Assembly: GCF_029916425.1 (NCBI RefSeq)
Contig: NZ_JAHAVQ010000011.1
Span: 1-64,000 of the forward strand
Length of the DNA stretch: 64,000 nucleotides
DNA from: Liquorilactobacillus sicerae
GTDB lineage: Bacteria; Bacillota; Bacilli; Lactobacillales; Lactobacillaceae
Reading direction: 5' to 3'
Under the pieces are notes generated by a model that did no database searches, was not told where the DNA came from, and saw only the letters and a list, made by a program, of their open reading frames with translations. Shown here in pieces: positions 8,376-16,963 of the stretch (positions within the stretch are counted from its first letter, which is position 1; each line of letters begins with the position of its first letter). The position numbers were made by a program, and so were the translations under genes.

Positions 8376-9119
8376 TCACCTTTGCCAGCTAGTAAACAGT
8401 TTTTTTCGCAGCAAAAAAATCCCTGTCAACAAATAAAGCAGTAACACTAACAGGCTTTCCTTGAGCGATTGAACAGTTGGCGTTTTGGTGATGATTCCAT
8501 TGAACAAGATACCGGTGAAATCTAAAATAAAGTGGTAAAAAATTGGCCAGCCTAACTTCCCAGTTCGCAAGTATAAAGCAGCCAGCATGATACCTAAAAC
8601 AAAGGCATTCGCCATTTGAAGCAAAGTTGCCGACCAAGATTGGGCAGCCAGATTAACAAGATGAGTCAGCCCAAATAAAAAGCTGCTCAAGAAAACAGCA
8701 GCTAAATAACTTCGATAAGTATTCGTACTTTTAGCCAAAAAATTATTCAGTAATATACCACGGAAAAAAAACTCTTCAAAAACCGCGGCTGCTAAAGCTA
8801 AACAAGCGGAATCAACGAAATGAGCTGCGGTATAAGTTCGCTGAGAAATGATTGCAACGCTAAACAAAAATGCTAAAATTAACGGCAAACTATTAATCCT
8901 GCACATTTGACGGAATTTAAGCTGAAAGTTAAAGTTGATTTTAAATTTCAAAAAGAAATGATTAAGCCCCCACAGCAAGAGTAACAGAAGCGGATCAGTG
9001 ATTAAAATGCGATTTGCCCCAGTAAAATGCACTAACAAATAAAAAAAGTGTAATAAAACAAAGACAACCATTAACCCTAACCATATTGCAATGGTCAGCA
9101 AAAAAGGATTTTTTTTCAA
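8376..9119 (-). CDS. CPBP-family intramembrane metalloprotease
   Basis: A 247-residue multi-pass membrane protein. The CPBP motifs are present: FEEFFFRG (Glu115, Glu116, Arg120), FGLTHLVN with the second-motif His, and FYHFILD with the third-motif His. In Gram-positive bacteria such proteins are often linked to bacteriocin self-immunity or peptide processing, but no bacteriocin gene is adjacent here. It is followed after 28 bases by the permease upstream in the same direction, so the two may be co-transcribed. Membrane function is clear; the substrate is unknown. Confidence 0.85.
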   Translation of the reverse strand: MKKNPFLLTIAIWLGLMVVFVLLHFFYLLVHFTGANRILITDPLLLLLLWGLNHFFLKFKINFNFQLKFRQMCRINSLPLILAFLFSVAIISQRTYTAAHFVDSACLALAAAVFEEFFFRGILLNNFLAKSTNTYRSYLAAVFLSSFLFGLTHLVNLAAQSWSATLLQMANAFVLGIMLAALYLRTGKLGWPIFYHFILDFTGILFNGIITKTPTVQSLKESLLVLLLYLLTGIFLLRKKLFTSWQR

Positions 9120-9147
9120 TTTTTTTACCTCATTTTTAATTTTTTGT

Positions 9148-10245
9148 TTACCTAATCAAAAAGTAACCGACGATTCCTAAAAACACCAGGCTGATCAGAT
9201 TAACTTTAGTAAAAATCAATAAATAATTATCAGATCTTTGTTTGAAATTTAACAAATATTGCTTATAGGCCAGCAAGTTAGCCAATGAAGCAATTAGAGT
9301 CCCTAAGCCACCGATGTTAACGCCCAAAAATAATGCCCGAACAGCATGGCTAAATGGTGCTAGCAAGATAGTAGCTGGCACATTACTGATCAGCTGACTA
9401 ATGCCTAAGCTGGTCAAGTAAACTGCTACTGATGAATTTAACAGTGTGTCCAAGGCATTTTTAACTAGCTCAGCTCGGCTAAGATCACCGACAGCAATGA
9501 AAAAGCAAATAAACGTCAACAAAAGTCCATAATCAATCTTGGCTAACAAATGATGATCAATAAGCATGAGCAAGCTCAAGGCCAAAAACAGCATCAACCA
9601 GCTTGGCAGTAAGCCTAAAATTCCCAATAAAATTGGCACAGTCAGTATAATCGTTAAGCAAAGCTGCACCATTGGCAACTTGAATTTAAGCATTTGTGGC
9701 GCTGTCACTGGAGCTTTAGTAAACTTGCATGACCAAGTTGCAAGCAATAGCAAACTAAAAAGCGTAATTGGTCCAGCTAGCTTAATGAAATCAAGCAAAT
9801 TCAGCTGATAATGTTTTAGGAGAAATAAATTCTGCGGATTGCCGATTGGCGTGACTAGACTACCTAAATTAGCTGCTAAATTGATCAAGACAATCGGCAA
9901 AACTGGCTTGATTTTTACTTGTTTAGCGATAATGGCAAATAATGGTACGATTGTTAAAATACCAACGTCGTTTGTCAAAAACATTGAACCAATAAAAGTT
10001 AGTGCCAACAACAATTGGATTAACAGGCGCTGATTATTCGCACGTGAAATTAAGTAAGCTGCACCGTTTGATAGCAAGTTCAGTTTTTCATAAACTTGAA
10101 TAACTGCCATTAAAGCCGCCAATGAAAAAATAGTTTGCCAATCGATATCACTAGCTTGCGGTCGGCTGATTATCAAACTTAAGCTTGCGACGATTGCTGC
10201 AGTCCATAAAATTTTGTCTTGGACGATTTTTTTAATTATTTCCAT
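9148..10245 (-). CDS. Anion/ion permease of the ArsB/NhaD/CitM superfamily
   Basis: About 365 residues with 10-11 membrane segments, including the paired re-entrant-type motifs FLTNDVGILTIVPLF and NLGSLVTPIGNPQNLFLLKHY that mark the ion-transporter superfamily (SLC13, ArsB, NhaD). The substrate is uncertain: di/tricarboxylate, Na+/H+ exchange and arsenite-type export are all possible. The ATG at 10245 is preferred to a TTG at 10272 because AAAGG precedes it and because the longer version would overlap the phosphoesterase gene. It probably forms a unit with the phosphoesterase upstream. Confidence 0.78.
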   Translation of the reverse strand: MEIIKKIVQDKILWTAAIVASLSLIISRPQASDIDWQTIFSLAALMAVIQVYEKLNLLSNGAAYLISRANNQRLLIQLLLALTFIGSMFLTNDVGILTIVPLFAIIAKQVKIKPVLPIVLINLAANLGSLVTPIGNPQNLFLLKHYQLNLLDFIKLAGPITLFSLLLLATWSCKFTKAPVTAPQMLKFKLPMVQLCLTIILTVPILLGILGLLPSWLMLFLALSLLMLIDHHLLAKIDYGLLLTFICFFIAVGDLSRAELVKNALDTLLNSSVAVYLTSLGISQLISNVPATILLAPFSHAVRALFLGVNIGGLGTLIASLANLLAYKQYLLNFKQRSDNYLLIFTKVNLISLVFLGIVGYFLIR

Positions 10246-10252
10246 AAAACCT

Positions 10253-11095
10253 TTACCATTTGTCTTTTTCAATCAATTGTTCAGCCAGTAGCGGATAATT
10301 ATGAGCTTGATTTTCTTTGTGAACATTAGCTGAGGTAAAAGTGAAAGTCCCGGTTGCTAATAAAAAAGTATACAGTCGCTGAAATGGCAACTGACGTTTT
10401 TCAGCCACCGAGGTTTCGGCAGTTGAGTCATAAGGAATATTTTTAAAATCACAATCCGCTAACCGCTTGTTTTCAAAAGTTAGGATCACATACGCTGCTT
10501 GAGCTGCCGCCAAATTTATTTGTGGTGAAACTGATTGGCCAACACTGCCCGGATTGATCACGTAACGACCATCAGTAGTTTGACGCAATAACTTTTGATG
10601 CGTATGACCATATAGTGCAATTTGTGCTGTTGAATCAGCTAATAATGCATCAAAGTTTTCTTGCGGGGCGGTTGGAATGGTCAAATGACCACGACAACTT
10701 TTCGGTGTTGCATGAAACACCCGAACCTCTACCCCACTAATTTTTACGGTTTGACAAAGTGGACGCTCAGCCAGCCAACGAAAAGCCTGGCTGCCTAACT
10801 GTTGGCGATCAAAAGCTGAGGTTACCACGGCCATGATAGCTTTATCGTTATTTTGAAAATTAACAAAATCATGGTTTAACAGGCTTCGGTAGACTTCCTC
10901 GTGGTTGCCAATCACCCAAGCGAGTGGTTTGACTGCCTGCAGTGCGGCAACACATTCTTGCGGTGCTGGACCACGATTGGTAATATCACCTAGAATTAAG
11001 TATTCATCAACTTGTTGCTGCTTGGCATCCGCTAAAACTGCCTGTAAAGCAGTATAATTTCCATGAACATCAGCAATTACTGCAACTTTTACCAA
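10253..11095 (-). CDS. Calcineurin-like metallophosphoesterase (YfcE type)
   Basis: A 280-residue cytosolic phosphoesterase. Metal-binding motifs appear in order: IADVHGN, LGDITNRGP, IGNHE and YGHTHQK, followed by NPGSVGQS. The class hydrolyses phosphodiester or nucleotide substrates using two metal ions. The start is a TTG (11095) nine bases after GGAAGGA; no in-frame ATG lies near the conserved N-terminus. It overlaps nothing and precedes the permease by seven bases. The natural substrate is unknown. Confidence 0.85.
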   Translation of the reverse strand: MVKVAVIADVHGNYTALQAVLADAKQQQVDEYLILGDITNRGPAPQECVAALQAVKPLAWVIGNHEEVYRSLLNHDFVNFQNNDKAIMAVVTSAFDRQQLGSQAFRWLAERPLCQTVKISGVEVRVFHATPKSCRGHLTIPTAPQENFDALLADSTAQIALYGHTHQKLLRQTTDGRYVINPGSVGQSVSPQINLAAAQAAYVILTFENKRLADCDFKNIPYDSTAETSVAEKRQLPFQRLYTFLLATGTFTFTSANVHKENQAHNYPLLAEQLIEKDKW

Positions 11096-11110
11096 AGTAA
11101 TCGATCCTTC

Positions 11111-11527
11111 CTATTGTTTACTGCGGTAAACATTATTATAAGCCAAAACGCCAGTAACCACCAAAGCAACTCCCCCGCCACAAATCAGTGCTAGCCAAAG
11201 ACGTTGAAAATTAAACAACCATGCCCATAAAAAGCTATAAATCAGGAATTGTCCGCTCAAAAAGATTAGTAATTTTTTGGTGGAAAGCTTTGGATGATCA
11301 TCAATTGCGGCAGTCACATTTTGTTCCAAAATTCCTAAGATAGCCATTGTCAAAATAAAGACTACCCAAAGCGGATTATTCCAGGTTAAAACCTGCTTAA
11401 AGACTTGCTGGCTTTGCCAAGCTTGAATTATCAAATAAAGCAAGATCAAACTATTTTCAAAAATAAAAGCCAGCTTAATATTTTTTAACTGTTTGATTTT
11501 TAAACGTTCATCATTAACTTTTTTCAA
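11111..11527 (-). CDS. Four-helix membrane protein paired with an HTH regulator
   Basis: A 138-residue protein with four predicted helices (about 16-38, 48-66, 83-104, 108-128). It starts at a TTG inside the 3' end of the HTH gene (14-base overlap), with GGAGG nine bases upstream, so translation is coupled. Pairs of a YozG-type HTH protein and a small membrane protein like this are common in Firmicutes. The pair may sense membrane state or form a regulator/anti-regulator unit; the role is not known. Confidence 0.75.
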   Translation of the reverse strand: MKKVNDERLKIKQLKNIKLAFIFENSLILLYLIIQAWQSQQVFKQVLTWNNPLWVVFILTMAILGILEQNVTAAIDDHPKLSTKKLLIFLSGQFLIYSFLWAWLFNFQRLWLALICGGGVALVVTGVLAYNNVYRSKQ

Positions 11528-11735
11528 TTTTCTGCGCCTCCGCTTGATCGATCCAAAAAACTTGATCGAGAGTTTTATCTAATTGATAACAGATTTGTAA
11601 GCATAGATGCAAGGTCGGATTATATTGATCTTTTTCAATTAACCCGATCGTTTGGCGCGTCACGCCAACTAATTCAGCTAGTCTTTTCTGAGAAAGGTTT
11701 TTTTCAACGCGAAAAAGCTTGACCCGATTTACCAT
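11514..11735 (-). CDS. XRE-family HTH transcriptional regulator (YozG-like)
   Basis: A 73-residue protein consisting essentially of one helix-turn-helix: LSQKRLAELVGVTRQTIGLIEKD followed by YNPTLHLCLQICYQLDKTLDQVFW, the classic small YozG/XRE form. The ATG follows GGGAGGGG. It is the first gene of a two-gene operon with the membrane protein. The palindrome-like stretch GGAATGTATATATTCC at 11765-11780, just upstream, is a plausible autoregulatory operator. Confidence 0.88.
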   Translation of the reverse strand: MVNRVKLFRVEKNLSQKRLAELVGVTRQTIGLIEKDQYNPTLHLCLQICYQLDKTLDQVFWIDQAEAQKIEKS

Positions 11736-11764
11736 TCAACCCCTCCCATCTAGAATCAACTCAA

Positions 11765-11780
11765 TGGAATGTATATATTC
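11765..11780. promoter_or_regulatory. Perfect palindrome upstream of the HTH gene (candidate operator)
   Basis: GGAATGTATATATTCC is close to a perfect inverted repeat (GGAAT/ATTCC arms with a TATA-rich core) and lies 30 bases upstream of the regulator start. The position suits repression by the encoded XRE protein, which is inference. Confidence 0.45.
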
Positions 11781-11823
11781 CATAAGTAAAATATACATTG
11801 CATATCACGGAAAGTCAAAAATT

Positions 11824-12240
11824 TTAAAATACTCCACCACCAAAGCCGCCGCCAAGCAAGACGGTGCCGATTGCCAGGATCGTTAACAACAAATAGTACT
11901 TCAAAACCCGCTTGATTTAAGGGTCAAGATGCGGCTTTCAATAAAACTACTAGCAGGATTTTGGACGGTCATAATCACAACTTTTCCTTATCGTCGATTA
12001 ACTTGAGTCGACCCATTCGTTTGACCAGGCGTCCAAGCTTGCAATTGGCGGACATTTGTATGTGGCAAAGTAATCAAGATCCAAACATAATGCAAAGCAA
12101 CATCCCACTTACTGCCAATAATTTTCCAATTCATTTCTGCCATATCGCGCCAGATTGTGACCACAGGATTTATGCGGTGGCGATAAATATAAGTGGCCGG
12201 TCCAGAAGCTTTGGACTAAGTCTAAATTAGTCAACGAAAA
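11824..12240 (-). pseudogene. Remnant of a DUF2207-type membrane protein
   Basis: Minus-strand translation gives a coherent fragment without a start: ATYIYRHRINPVVTIWR, then AEMNWKIIGSKWDV, then VRQLQAWTPGQTNGSTQVN. This resembles the extracellular domain of DUF2207 proteins, which are usually about 600 residues. After a stop and frame change the sequence jumps to a membrane helix and Gly-rich tail (LLGGGFGGGVF, stop at 11824-11826), typical of the extreme C-terminus of the same family. The middle (several hundred residues) and the N-terminus are missing, so this is an internally deleted gene. The family name is from memory of its features and should be searched. Confidence 0.55.
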
Positions 12241-12316
12241 GAGAATTTTATCCTTGGATAGTTTGATGACCCAAAGTATTACTCATCAGACCTGATTTTT
12301 AATCATAAATATCAAA

Positions 12317-12361
12317 ATGAGAAGATTGGAGAATAAACTTCTTCAACCTTCTCATTTTTTT
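12317..12361. terminator. Terminator at the msrA 3' end
   Basis: Inverted repeat AAAATGAGAAG / CTTCTCATTTT around a 23-base loop. The msrA stop lies inside one arm. The T-run is better on the plus strand (seven T) than on the minus strand. Confidence 0.65.
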
Positions 12362-13167
12362 AGTCTTTCGATCCATCTTTTACCAAACAAGAAAAATTTA
12401 CGCTCAACTTTCAACTGCCGGTAACGCTGAGGATATTTCTGATAAAATCGTTGATGAAAGTTTTCGGCTGGATAAAAATCACTTGCTGGTAAAATTGGCA
12501 CGACGATTGGTTCTCGATAATCACGGCTGATGGCAAGTTTGGTTTGTTCTGCTAATAACTTTTGTTGCGGACTAAGATAAAAAATCTGTGCTCGGTAATT
12601 TTGACCGCGATCGTTGATTTGTCCTCGAGCATCAGTTGGATCGATCAACTGCCAGTAACACTCCAGCAAAGCTCGATAACTTAAATAACGTTGGTCAAAA
12701 ATAATTTCAACTGCTTCAACATGTCCGCTGTCTTGGCTGCTGACTTGCTCGTAAGTTGGATCAATTGTCTGGCCGCCAGTATAGCCAGCAATTACCGCAA
12801 TAACTCCTGGCTTTAATTCAAATGGTTCGACCATACACCAAAAACAGCCACCAGCAAAAATTGCACGCTGTTGCTCAGGCAAATCTGCCTGATAATGACG
12901 CTGAATAAGCTTCTTTGCTGAATTAACTGATTGGCCAGTCAATTCAGTATAAAAGTCGGTCATATCTGGAGTCAAATTGTTTCTGATCGCCAAGGGCCGC
13001 AATTTCAACTCTAAGTTTTCCCAAGCTTGTTGCGAATTTTTTTCCAATTGATTTTTAGCAATCAGTAGTTGTTCGCGTTCCCACTGTCGCGTCGCTGGAT
13101 TTAAAATCAGATTATAGAGATCGCGCTCAAGTTTAACTGCTGCTGACTGATTTTTCAAGTTAATCAC
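12352..13167 (-). CDS. msrA: Peptide-methionine (S)-S-oxide reductase
   Basis: A 271-residue repair enzyme reducing methionine-S-sulfoxide with thioredoxin. The catalytic motif GGCFWC places the active Cys at 108 and a second Cys at 111, followed by YTGGQTIDPTYEQVSSQDSGHVEAVEIIFD. The roughly 100-residue N-terminal extension before the catalytic domain is a feature of lactobacillar MsrA and is not found in the E. coli form. It overlaps the upstream membrane gene by four bases, indicating an operon. Oxidative-stress repair is the expected role. Confidence 0.93.
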   Translation of the reverse strand: MINLKNQSAAVKLERDLYNLILNPATRQWEREQLLIAKNQLEKNSQQAWENLELKLRPLAIRNNLTPDMTDFYTELTGQSVNSAKKLIQRHYQADLPEQQRAIFAGGCFWCMVEPFELKPGVIAVIAGYTGGQTIDPTYEQVSSQDSGHVEAVEIIFDQRYLSYRALLECYWQLIDPTDARGQINDRGQNYRAQIFYLSPQQKLLAEQTKLAISRDYREPIVVPILPASDFYPAENFHQRFYQKYPQRYRQLKVERKFFLFGKRWIERLKK

Positions 13168-13610
13168 CGCACTTCTTTATGCTTTTTGCGACTAATTTGA
13201 AAGAATAGGCCGACTAACATTGTCAAATCAAAAAGCACTTGCAGATTAGCTGACCAGCCAACTCCAAAGGTAAAAAAACCAAATTCCACTAGCCAACAAG
13301 TAACTATAAACCAACTAATGAACCAATTTAAACAAAGCTTTCCAACCACTGTATTTAAAATAGCCCAGCGATTTTGGCCTAAGAATTTCAAATTAACAAA
13401 AATTAGCCCTGCAAAATTTAAAATTAACAGTAGACCTAGTGCATTAGTTAATGAGGTGCCAGTAGTAAACCATCCATCTGGCTGGCCATTTAAGCCAAAA
13501 TGTTGTGGCAAAGGCGTTAGTAGCTGCTGTTTAAAAAGTAGTACAAATAAAGTTTGTAAGAGCCAATTTAGGAGGACCAAACTCAAAATAACTTTTCTGT
13601 TTTTTTTCAT
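13164..13610 (-). CDS. DUF1648-type membrane protein
   Basis: A 148-residue protein with four helices. The loop PLPQHFGLNGQPDGWFTTG matches the P.HF...G.PDGW signature of DUF1648/SdpI-like proteins. SdpI itself is an immunity and signalling protein; shorter DUF1648 proteins have no defined role. The ATG follows GAGG. Its stop overlaps the msrA start (ATGA), so the two are expressed together. Confidence 0.75.
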   Translation of the reverse strand: MKKNRKVILSLVLLNWLLQTLFVLLFKQQLLTPLPQHFGLNGQPDGWFTTGTSLTNALGLLLILNFAGLIFVNLKFLGQNRWAILNTVVGKLCLNWFISWFIVTCWLVEFGFFTFGVGWSANLQVLFDLTMLVGLFFQISRKKHKEVR

Positions 13611-13680
13611 AATTGCCTCACCTGCTTTAATATCCTTAGAATATCATATTCCGCTAAATAAGTAATTCAATTTAGATTAA

Positions 13681-13710
13681 AGCGCTGGAAAAATCAATTT
13701 TTCCAGCGCT
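13681..13710. terminator. Strong hairpin downstream of queT
   Basis: A 13-pair perfect stem, AGCGCTGGAAAAA / TTTTTCCAGCGCT, with a TCAA loop lies 26 bases after the queT stop. It most likely ends the queF-queC-queT transcript. Confidence 0.75.
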
Positions 13711-13735
13711 CGTAATAATTTTAAATTTTTTGCAA

Positions 13736-14236
13736 TCAAAAGCTTAGCAACTTTTGCAAGTCAAATTTATGATTGATCAAAGAAAGAATCACCAATCCAA
13801 GAACTTGGGCGATCAGTTGACCAATTACCAAGTATACATAGGTAATGACAAAAGGAACTTTAGAAATTGCTACTAATTCAATTGCAACAAAAATCATTGC
13901 TAAAGAAACGCTTATGCCAACAACGATTGATTTGATAAATCTGCGCTTGACTTTCTGGTTTATCAAAATGGCAACCGCTAAGCCGCCACCGGTAACTCCT
14001 AGTCCAACCAGAATATCTAATAAGCCAAATGGACTAAGCAGTAAATTAGCAATCACGACTCCCAAGACCATTCCCCAATATAAGTGTTTATTAAAAGCTA
14101 CTAATTGGTACAAAGCAGTTGATATTCGAACTTGAATCACTCCAAAAGAAAAACTGGAGAACAAGGCAGTGATGACTACATAACAGGCGGCAATTAAACC
14201 GTTCAGTACTAAGAGTTTCAATTTTTTATTATTCAT
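13736..14236 (-). CDS. queT: Queuosine precursor transporter QueT family
   Basis: A 166-residue membrane protein with five to six helices. The N-terminal NGLIAACYVVITALFSSFSFGVIQVRIS and the LGDILVGLG-like segment LSPFGLLDILVGLGVTGGG are typical of QueT (DUF988), the ECF S-component for preQ0/preQ1-like precursors. It needs a shared energising module encoded elsewhere. It is the last gene of the queF-queC-queT operon, 17 bases after queC, consistent with salvage as well as synthesis of queuosine precursors. Confidence 0.85.
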   Translation of the reverse strand: MNNKKLKLLVLNGLIAACYVVITALFSSFSFGVIQVRISTALYQLVAFNKHLYWGMVLGVVIANLLLSPFGLLDILVGLGVTGGGLAVAILINQKVKRRFIKSIVVGISVSLAMIFVAIELVAISKVPFVITYVYLVIGQLIAQVLGLVILSLINHKFDLQKLLSF

Positions 14237-14253
14237 TTTTCCACCTCAAGAAT

Positions 14254-14958
14254 TTAATGTTCCCAATCAATTTTAATTTCATATTTGATGGGATCTTTTA
14301 AGCCGTTAATTTTAAAAGCTTTGATTCGATCGCGACAAGTTGCACATTTTCCACATGAAAACTGCTGTCCTTCATAACAAGAACGGGTTAACTCAAAAGG
14401 AACTTTTAGTTGCCGGCCGAATTGAACAACTCCTGCTTTATTGCGTTTAATTAATGGTGCTGCTAATTGAACCTGATTGTCAGTCCCTAAAACAACGGCT
14501 TGGTTCATAGCATGGTAGAAGCTCGGTGAACAATCTGGATAAGCGTTGCCAGCTGCATCATCAGCATGAGCCCCGTAAACGACTGTCGAACATTGACGAC
14601 TATAGGCTAGGGCAGCTGCTTGAGAAATCATTAGGCCATTCCTAAAAGGTACATAGGTATCAACAATTCCAGAACCATTTTGCTGCATAATTGCTTGATA
14701 GCTAAGCTGCGCTATCTGACCATTTCCCTGCAGCAAAGTTGATGAAGACCCCGAAAAAATTTGTGGATCAATTTTAGCAATTAAATGTTCAACTTTATAA
14801 AATTGGGCAACCTGCCGCGCGTTTTGCAGTTCTAATTGGTGTTTTTGGCCATAGGCAAATGACAGCGCGATTATATTTTCTTTACCTTGATCTTTAACTG
14901 CCTGCGCTAAGCAAACGGCTGAATCTAAACCACCAGAAAGTAAAATTACTTGTTTCAT
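14254..14958 (-). CDS. queC: 7-cyano-7-deazaguanine (preQ0) synthase
   Basis: A 234-residue ATP-pyrophosphatase-fold enzyme converting 7-carboxy-7-deazaguanine to preQ0. The PP-loop LLSGGLDSAV is at the N-terminus, YVPFRNGLM and GAHADDAAGNAYPDCSPSF are in the middle, and the four-Cys zinc site CYEGQQFSCGKCATCRDR is at the C-terminus. It lies nine bases after queF. No queD or queE is in the window, so synthesis would need genes elsewhere or a salvaged intermediate. Confidence 0.95.
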   Translation of the reverse strand: MKQVILLSGGLDSAVCLAQAVKDQGKENIIALSFAYGQKHQLELQNARQVAQFYKVEHLIAKIDPQIFSGSSSTLLQGNGQIAQLSYQAIMQQNGSGIVDTYVPFRNGLMISQAAALAYSRQCSTVVYGAHADDAAGNAYPDCSPSFYHAMNQAVVLGTDNQVQLAAPLIKRNKAGVVQFGRQLKVPFELTRSCYEGQQFSCGKCATCRDRIKAFKINGLKDPIKYEIKIDWEH

Positions 14959-14966
14959 CTTTTCAC

Positions 14967-15497
14967 CTACCTGACTGCATTTTTATACGTTGGCAACTGA
15001 TTTAGAAATTGTAATTTTCTTTGAAATGCTAACTGTTTCAGTTCATCCGTTTCGTATTTAGGATTGACCCGATTGACAAAGGGGTAAATTGAAATCCCGC
15101 CACGTGGAGTAAATAAGCCAAAAACTTCAATATATTTGGGATCCATTAATCGTTCAAGGTCTTTTAGGATGATATTCATACAATCCTCATGAAAATCACC
15201 ATGATTGCGAAAACCAAAAAGGTACAATTTCAAGCTTTTGCTTTCAACCATTTTTTGCGTTGGAATATAAGAAAGATAAACTTTGGCAAAATCAGGCTGG
15301 CCTGTTTTGGGACAAAGACTGGTGAATTCGTAAGCATCAAAAGACACCAGGTAATCATGGTCAGGATGTTTATTAACGAAGGTTTCTAAAACTGAGGGAT
15401 CATAATCTTGTGGATACTTGGTCTGTTTATCGCCAAGCTGGGAAACATTCCCAAATTCTTGCGGTGTACGTGAAGTAAAACTATTAGAATTTTGCAT
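14967..15497 (-). CDS. queF: NADPH-dependent preQ0 (7-cyano-7-deazaguanine) reductase
   Basis: A 176-residue single-domain (unimodular) nitrile reductase making preQ1. The active-site Cys sits in [14 protein letters not shown], followed by the QueF-motif region [21 protein letters not shown] and the C-terminal [11 protein letters not shown]. First gene of a que operon. The ATG follows AAAAGGAGC. The 150-base leader contains a short stem and a possible ribosome-site switch (see findings). Confidence 0.95.
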   Translation of the reverse strand: MQNSNSFTSRTPQEFGNVSQLGDKQTKYPQDYDPSVLETFVNKHPDHDYLVSFDAYEFTSLCPKTGQPDFAKVYLSYIPTQKMVESKSLKLYLFGFRNHGDFHEDCMNIILKDLERLMDPKYIEVFGLFTPRGGISIYPFVNRVNPKYETDELKQLAFQRKLQFLNQLPTYKNAVR

Positions 15498-15499
15498 CT

Positions 15500-15560
15500 T
15501 AAAAAAGCTCCTTTTGTTTTTTTGAGTGGAGGTTTAGGGAAAACATACTCCGTTTAATTA
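15500..15560 (-). promoter_or_regulatory. Candidate RNA switch in the queF leader
   Basis: On the minus strand a GGAG...CCTCC stem with a 15-base loop is followed by an A-rich tail (CAAAAAAACAAAAGGAG) that contains the queF ribosome site. Stem plus A-rich tail is the layout of compact preQ1-I riboswitches, and CCTCC could alternatively pair with the ribosome site. Key conserved loop bases are not convincing, so this is a candidate only. Confidence 0.35.
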
Positions 15561-15681
15561 ATCAGCGTTTTCAGTCTACAATAAAACTCGCTGAAAAACA
15601 AATCCTCTCACAAAAAATTATTTTTGGTCTTGTAATTATCACTCTTTAATGAAATAATACCTAATAGTGTAGCAAAATAAA

Positions 15682-15699
15682 TGACGCCCGTGAGCGTCA
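15682..15699 (+). promoter_or_regulatory. Hairpin directly before the MFS gene ribosome site
   Basis: TGACGC / GCGTCA arms around CCGTGA lie six bases upstream of GGAGG. It could be an operator or a translation-modulating hairpin. It is too short, and lacks the T-run, to be a classical terminator. Confidence 0.5.
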
Positions 15700-15718
15700 A
15701 TTTTGGAGGTCTTTAAAT

Positions 15719-16945
15719 ATGGAACAAATCAAATTAACCAACCAGAAGTCATTAAGCAACTCACAAAAATGGGTTATTGCTTCAACGGCTTCTGGTTTTA
15801 CTTTAGAGAACATGGATATCATGTTTTTGTCATTTTCATTGGCTTCAATAATTGCTTCTTTGCATTTATCAGGGACGGCTGCTGGATGGATTAGCTCAAT
15901 CACTAATTTGGGAATGTTAGCCGGCGGAGCTGTTTTTGGACTGTTAGCTGATCGTATTGGCCGGGTCAAAACGTTTTCCTATACCATTTTTATTTTTGCG
16001 TTTGCAACTGGTTTAATGTATTTTGCCCATAGCTTGCCTATGATTTATACGATGCGTTTCTTAGCTGGCATTGGGGCAGGCGGAGAGTACGGAGTCGGTA
16101 TGGCTTTGATTGCTGAAAACTTTCATCGCGATCACGTTGGGAGAATGACCTCAGTTGCCGCGATTGGCGGACAGGTCGGGGCAATCATTGCTGCCTTGTT
16201 GGCGGCTTATATTATTCCAAGATTTGGCTGGAACGCTTTATTTTTATTTGGAATTATCCCGGTTTTATTGACTTATTTTATTCGTCGTCATTTGACTGAA
16301 AGCCAAGAGTTTTTACAAGCAAAGCAAATTGCCCAGAAACAAAACCAAGCGGCGACTTTTGGTCAATTATTTAAAACTTGGCAATTGACTGTCCAAACTC
16401 TAGGACTGATGGTAATGACTATTGTCCAAATTGCTGGATATTTTGGTTTAATGAATTGGTTGCCCTCCATCGTTCAACAACAGCAAGGCTTGAGTATTGC
16501 TAGCTCATCATTGTGGATGATTGCGACAATCATTGGGATGAGCATTGGGATGCTGGTATTCGGCTACCTAATGGATACATATGGTCCGCGCCTTTCATTT
16601 GCAATCTTTTTGCTTGGTTCAGCTAGTTCGATGTTTGTGATTTTAGCAGCCCAAAATTCGCTAACTCTAATCTTAGCGGGTTGTTTGATCGGCTTTTTCT
16701 CCAACGGGATGTTTGGGGGTTATGGCGCAGTGATCAGTCAACTTTATCCTGCACAAATCAGGTCAACAGCTAACAATCTTATTATGAATGTTGGTCGAGC
16801 AATTGGTGGTTTTTCATCTGTTGCAATCGGCTTTTTAATGGATCATTTTAATTTGACAGTTACCATGGGATCCTTATCAACCTTATACATTCTTAGTTTG
16901 TTAGTGATGATTAGTTTGCCAGGCCTGAAACAGCTCAGTAAATAG
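15719..16945 (+). CDS. MFS transporter, aromatic-acid/NiaP-like symporter family
   Basis: A 408-residue carrier with 12 helices. MFS signatures are LLADRIGRVKTF between helices 2 and 3 and GAGGEYGVGMALIAENFHRDHVGR around helices 4-5; the latter is typical of the sugar/acid-symporter branch (aromatic acid:H+ symporter, niacin transporter NiaP, sialate-type). It is transcribed divergently from queF, alone, with a terminator at 16964. A possible substrate is a small carboxylic acid such as nicotinate or a benzoate; this cannot be settled from sequence. Confidence 0.85.
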   Translation: MEQIKLTNQKSLSNSQKWVIASTASGFTLENMDIMFLSFSLASIIASLHLSGTAAGWISSITNLGMLAGGAVFGLLADRIGRVKTFSYTIFIFAFATGLMYFAHSLPMIYTMRFLAGIGAGGEYGVGMALIAENFHRDHVGRMTSVAAIGGQVGAIIAALLAAYIIPRFGWNALFLFGIIPVLLTYFIRRHLTESQEFLQAKQIAQKQNQAATFGQLFKTWQLTVQTLGLMVMTIVQIAGYFGLMNWLPSIVQQQQGLSIASSSLWMIATIIGMSIGMLVFGYLMDTYGPRLSFAIFLLGSASSMFVILAAQNSLTLILAGCLIGFFSNGMFGGYGAVISQLYPAQIRSTANNLIMNVGRAIGGFSSVAIGFLMDHFNLTVTMGSLSTLYILSLLVMISLPGLKQLSK

Positions 16946-16963
16946 TTCTTAACAAAATAAAAA

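Noticed and set aside
8376-9119. Bacteriocin immunity locus around the CPBP protease
   Set aside because: No double-glycine leader peptide, ABC peptidase or two-component system is adjacent.
11961-12230. Plus-strand ORF of 89 codons
   Set aside because: No ribosome site or recognisable domain, and it is antisense to the DUF2207-like remnant on the minus strand.
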